Of a DNA stretch of 5,332 nt, positions 5,101 to 5,332 are shown piece by piece (within the stretch, counting starts at the first letter, position 1; each line of letters opens with the position of its first letter). Under the pieces are notes generated by a model that was given only the letters and a program-made list of their open reading frames with translations, was not told the DNA's origin and made no database searches. The translations under genes and the position numbers were made by a program. Source of the DNA: a bacterium (GTDB lineage Bacteria; Dependentiae; Babeliae; Babeliales; RVW-14); contig RGUK01000123.1 in assembly GCA_010027825.1 (NCBI GenBank), forward strand, positions 1-5,332, given 5' to 3'.

Positions 5101-5332
5101 ACCATAAACAGTAACAGCGGAAGTATCGAGTAAATCTGGCGCCAGAGAATCATCACCATAAATGCTATGTGATATTGCGTGTGGTGTAGGGTATCTGGCA
5201 TCCGACAAACGACTATCGGTATCAAGAACAAATGATCCTGAAGCATTTTGATAAATACTTGTAGGTAAAAGAACACTAGAAGCAGCATTTAAGGCTGTAT
5301 TTGTAGCAAAAGAACCAGAAGCGTTTTGGTAT
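2104..5332 (-). CDS. Giant phage fibre/adhesin with beta-roll repeats and C1q-like tip (5' end outside window)
   Basis: The frame is open from the right edge to TAA 2104-2106, giving 1075 visible residues. No internal start is needed: a TTG at 5206-5208 lies inside a continuous repeat motif (DTDSR-LSDARYPTPH) and is not the true start. Numbering residues from that TTG, the order is: upstream YQNASGSF repeats; an aromatic-rich domain (about 34-121); a linker with LDTDSRYVKLSSN (168-180); a GGG/NTASG beta-roll of about 31 turns (about 203-868) with two homologous inserts (about 244-348 and 510-616); a linker KANYTYVNNLSVQGNI (875-890); and a C1q/TNF-like C-terminal domain (about 896-1034). Such rolls trimerise in YadA-type adhesins, so this is most likely a trimeric, exposed virion fibre that contacts the host. 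All 29 cysteines lie at 212-855. There is no signal peptide or YadA membrane anchor in view, which favours a phage fibre over a bacterial autotransporter. Which fibre it is (proximal, distal or short) cannot be told. Confidence 0.85.
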   Translation of the reverse strand, partial: YQNASGSFATNTALNAASSVLLPTSIYQNASGSFVLDTDSRLSDARYPTPHAISHSIYGDDSLAPDLLDTSAVTVYGFTNNIFNGNYGYAYDGGDPPQQLFINGLPVWYNGTGDAYIWYKTFAGAKWVITQGYPDDNSPVLSFTGASEWPFSLGNPTATNWSNEVKIRQTSLSPSYLTDIGNVGGSYQNDIPRFALYDHSHPLPTIQQLDTDSRYVKLSSNVFTYDPSVSSIDTTYGNNIATGIFSSSLGGNCNLASGVYANIIGGLGNYNPLRDSVIGGGVANHTGGFAPFGITAAASISGNGSQTRLTGTGIQSCFSSPFTSNNVSIYYSTTATPLSAGLFTTATIAATGTNYVIINGDYSTCTASGLSACSIYVYDRAINNTGYNNFIGGGKLNTASGCYGFIGGGICNITTNSGAIAGGIGNCNTGFGGSFIGGGNINCITATPGYAFIAGGRQNSVSGWYSAIGGGSFNNITGQNAVVAGGASNAIISSGGSIGGGCLNRVTGLLSNIGGGVCNAICGGTHSTIVGGKFNYNPLFNSSIVGGSFNHTGGYTPANITAAASISGNGTNTALILNGIGSCFSASGTTGAVSLMWMTSGTANSTLSSACFATANVVTNAANCIIINGDYSTCRTGASACSIWVYDRCVNNNGCTSFIGGGVLNTASGCYGVLNGGYYNTNSGCYGFLGGGRTNRITSTNADHVIVGGGQNQITTTGSSGFIGGGIQNTITGSSNRITIAGGSGNSASGAYSFIGGGATNRVANTFAVVAGGANNCSSGSGAGIVSGRYNTASGTYSFVAAGSGNNVAGTYSSIAGGVGNCINSGGGGNFIGGGCCNSTSFSCSVVVGGQCNCAGGVDVVVGGFCNTASANYSVVVGGAKNNALNNYSFIAGGQCNHTNGFANTFILGSSLSATKANYTYVNNLSVQGNIESNTNYVTTLSLTANQTANNAADTVVTLDPINDPNNWFNRSTRRITPTIPGYYHVDYQVAWVGGTSGSGNQNNIQIRRNGTSVALAQQPINSSNVNTTQNTSGISYLNGTTDYLEFTAYSSNAAQSIVGTSDGAWTKVEVFKIN
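2107..2523 (-). other. C1q/TNF-like C-terminal domain of the fibre
   Basis: Residues 896-1034 of the fibre, numbered from the TTG at 5208, form a beta-rich globular unit. The pattern is GYYHVDYQVAWVG (941-953), IQIRRNGTSVALA (964-976), SGISYLNGTTDYLEFTAYS (992-1010) and a closing WTKVEVFKIN (1025-1034). This order of strands (P-G-x-Y, then a basic R-N-G turn, then L-x-x-G-D/T-x-[LV]-x-[FV]) is typical of C1q-like jelly-roll domains, which trimerise and often cap phage fibres and bacterial adhesins. It probably nucleates trimerisation, binds the receptor, or both. The assignment is by pattern only. Confidence 0.65.
3316..3729 (-). repeat. Fibre internal duplication, copy 2 (carries insert domain at 3361-3681)
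   Basis: Fibre residues 494-631 are the partner of the copy at 228-363, displaced by 266-268 residues. The flanks (NYNPL before, FIGGG then LNTASGCYG after) and the blocks ITAAASISGNG (519-529) and IINGDYSTC (585-593) are kept, while the middle is strongly diverged (AVSLMWMTSG against NVSIYYSTTA). This copy has extra cysteines (570, 583, 608, 614) with no partner in copy 1. The different conservation of blocks suggests an old duplication with a conserved scaffold and a variable face. Confidence 0.8.
4120..4527 (-). repeat. Fibre internal duplication, copy 1 (carries insert domain at 4165-4479)
   Basis: Fibre residues 228-363 correspond to residues 494-631 of copy 2. Exact shared blocks are ITAAASISGNG (253-263), IINGDYSTC (316-324), VYDR (336-339) and LNTASGCYG (355-363). 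The segment opens with NYNPL and a GGG turn with NHTGG, then leaves the roll for about 100 residues and returns at FIGGG (349-353). The inserted part is rich in short beta-strand-like stretches (NVSIYYS, SACSIYVYDR), suggesting a small beta domain looped out of the rod. I do not recognise the domain. Confidence 0.8.
4846..5121 (-). other. Aromatic-rich globular module in the fibre N-terminal part
   Basis: Fibre residues 30-121 (from the TTG at 5208) are not part of the roll. The segment reads VYGFTNNIFNGNYGYA, then LFINGLPVWYNGTGDAYIWY (59-78), AKWVITQGY (84-92) and SEWPFSLGNPTATNW (106-120). The order N-G-x-Y, then G-x-P-x-Y/W, then Y-x-I-x-Y/W, then W-x-I, then P-x-x-x-W resembles a small repeat-type beta domain I have seen in surface and fibre proteins. 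I cannot name it firmly. The many exposed-type aromatics (Trp 67, 77, 86, 108, 120) would suit carbohydrate contact, but this is an inference. Confidence 0.45.
5230..5331 (-). repeat. Two YQNASGSF repeats, 26 residues apart, at the visible N-terminal end of the fibre
   Basis: The octapeptide YQNASGSF is encoded at 5308-5331 and again at 5230-5253, exactly 78 bases (26 codons) apart. Five of eight codons differ between the copies and all five changes are synonymous. The second copy is followed by LDTDSRLSDARYPTPH, a motif commonly seen as a linker or repeat in phage structural proteins. Because the first copy touches the window edge, more copies may lie to the right. Confidence 0.75.

Noticed and set aside
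5206..5208. TTG at 5206-5208 as the start of the fibre gene
   Set aside because: The frame stays open for 41 more codons to the window edge and encodes matching fibre repeats (YQNASGSF, LDTDSR) directly joined to LSDARYPTPH, so this TTG is an internal Leu.
4584..5288. Small frames at 4584-4781 (-), 4939-5133 (+) and 5025-5288 (-)
   Set aside because: They overlap the well-supported fibre frame; their Leu/Ile-rich or Ile/Thr-rich composition is the expected out-of-frame product of the repeat-rich sequence.
2104..5332. A bacterial trimeric autotransporter adhesin (YadA-type)
   Set aside because: The C-terminus is a C1q-like globular domain, not a YadA membrane anchor, and the gene sits in a compact phage-like cluster; the N-terminus is outside the window so a signal peptide cannot be excluded.

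Overview
This window looks like part of a tailed double-stranded DNA phage genome, or a closely related prophage. The evidence is tight packing (a 1-base overlap, a 0-base junction and an 8-base gap between successive genes) and a very long, repetitive fibre or adhesin protein with phage-type modules. It also carries two small carbohydrate-modifying enzymes of kinds often found in T4-like phages of marine bacteria. The DNA is AT-rich and none of the three complete genes has a strong Shine-Dalgarno sequence. Assignment to a marine myovirus is an inference from gene content; no terminase, capsid or sheath gene is present to confirm it.

Layout. Bases 1-98 are a compact control region. It holds a GC-rich 18-bp palindrome with a T-run (probable terminator of a gene left of the window), a consensus TATAAT box, and a 12-bp perfect inverted repeat whose right arm covers the first possible ATG of the next gene. 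Bases 99-1852 on the + strand hold a two-gene operon: a GT-B-fold, GT9-like glycosyltransferase and a PAPS-dependent-type sulfotransferase, joined by a 1-base stop/start overlap. Bases 1853-5332 are transcribed from the - strand. They encode a giant fibre protein, whose N-terminus lies beyond the right edge, followed by a small 80-residue protein of unknown function. The two transcription units converge tail to tail with no base between their stop codons.

The fibre is the most striking object. It reads, in order: short YQNASGSF and LDTDSR repeats, a roughly 90-residue aromatic-rich domain, and a YadA-head-like beta-roll of about 31 turns with a modal period of 15 residues. The roll is interrupted twice by homologous ~100-residue inserts. 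A short linker and a C1q/TNF-like C-terminal domain follow. All 29 cysteines in the visible protein lie within the beta-roll region and its inserts.

Working model (inference): the fibre is a trimeric host-adhesion structure, and the small downstream gene is an accessory or structural partner. The glycosyltransferase/sulfotransferase pair makes or decorates a sulfated glycan on the virion or the infected cell surface. No CRISPR array, tRNA, transposon or integrase is visible. I do not see a clearly new defence or counter-defence system. The best candidates for new biology are the twice-inserted fibre domain, the cysteine-rich roll, the altered catalytic motif of the GT9-like enzyme, and the hairpin over its start codon.
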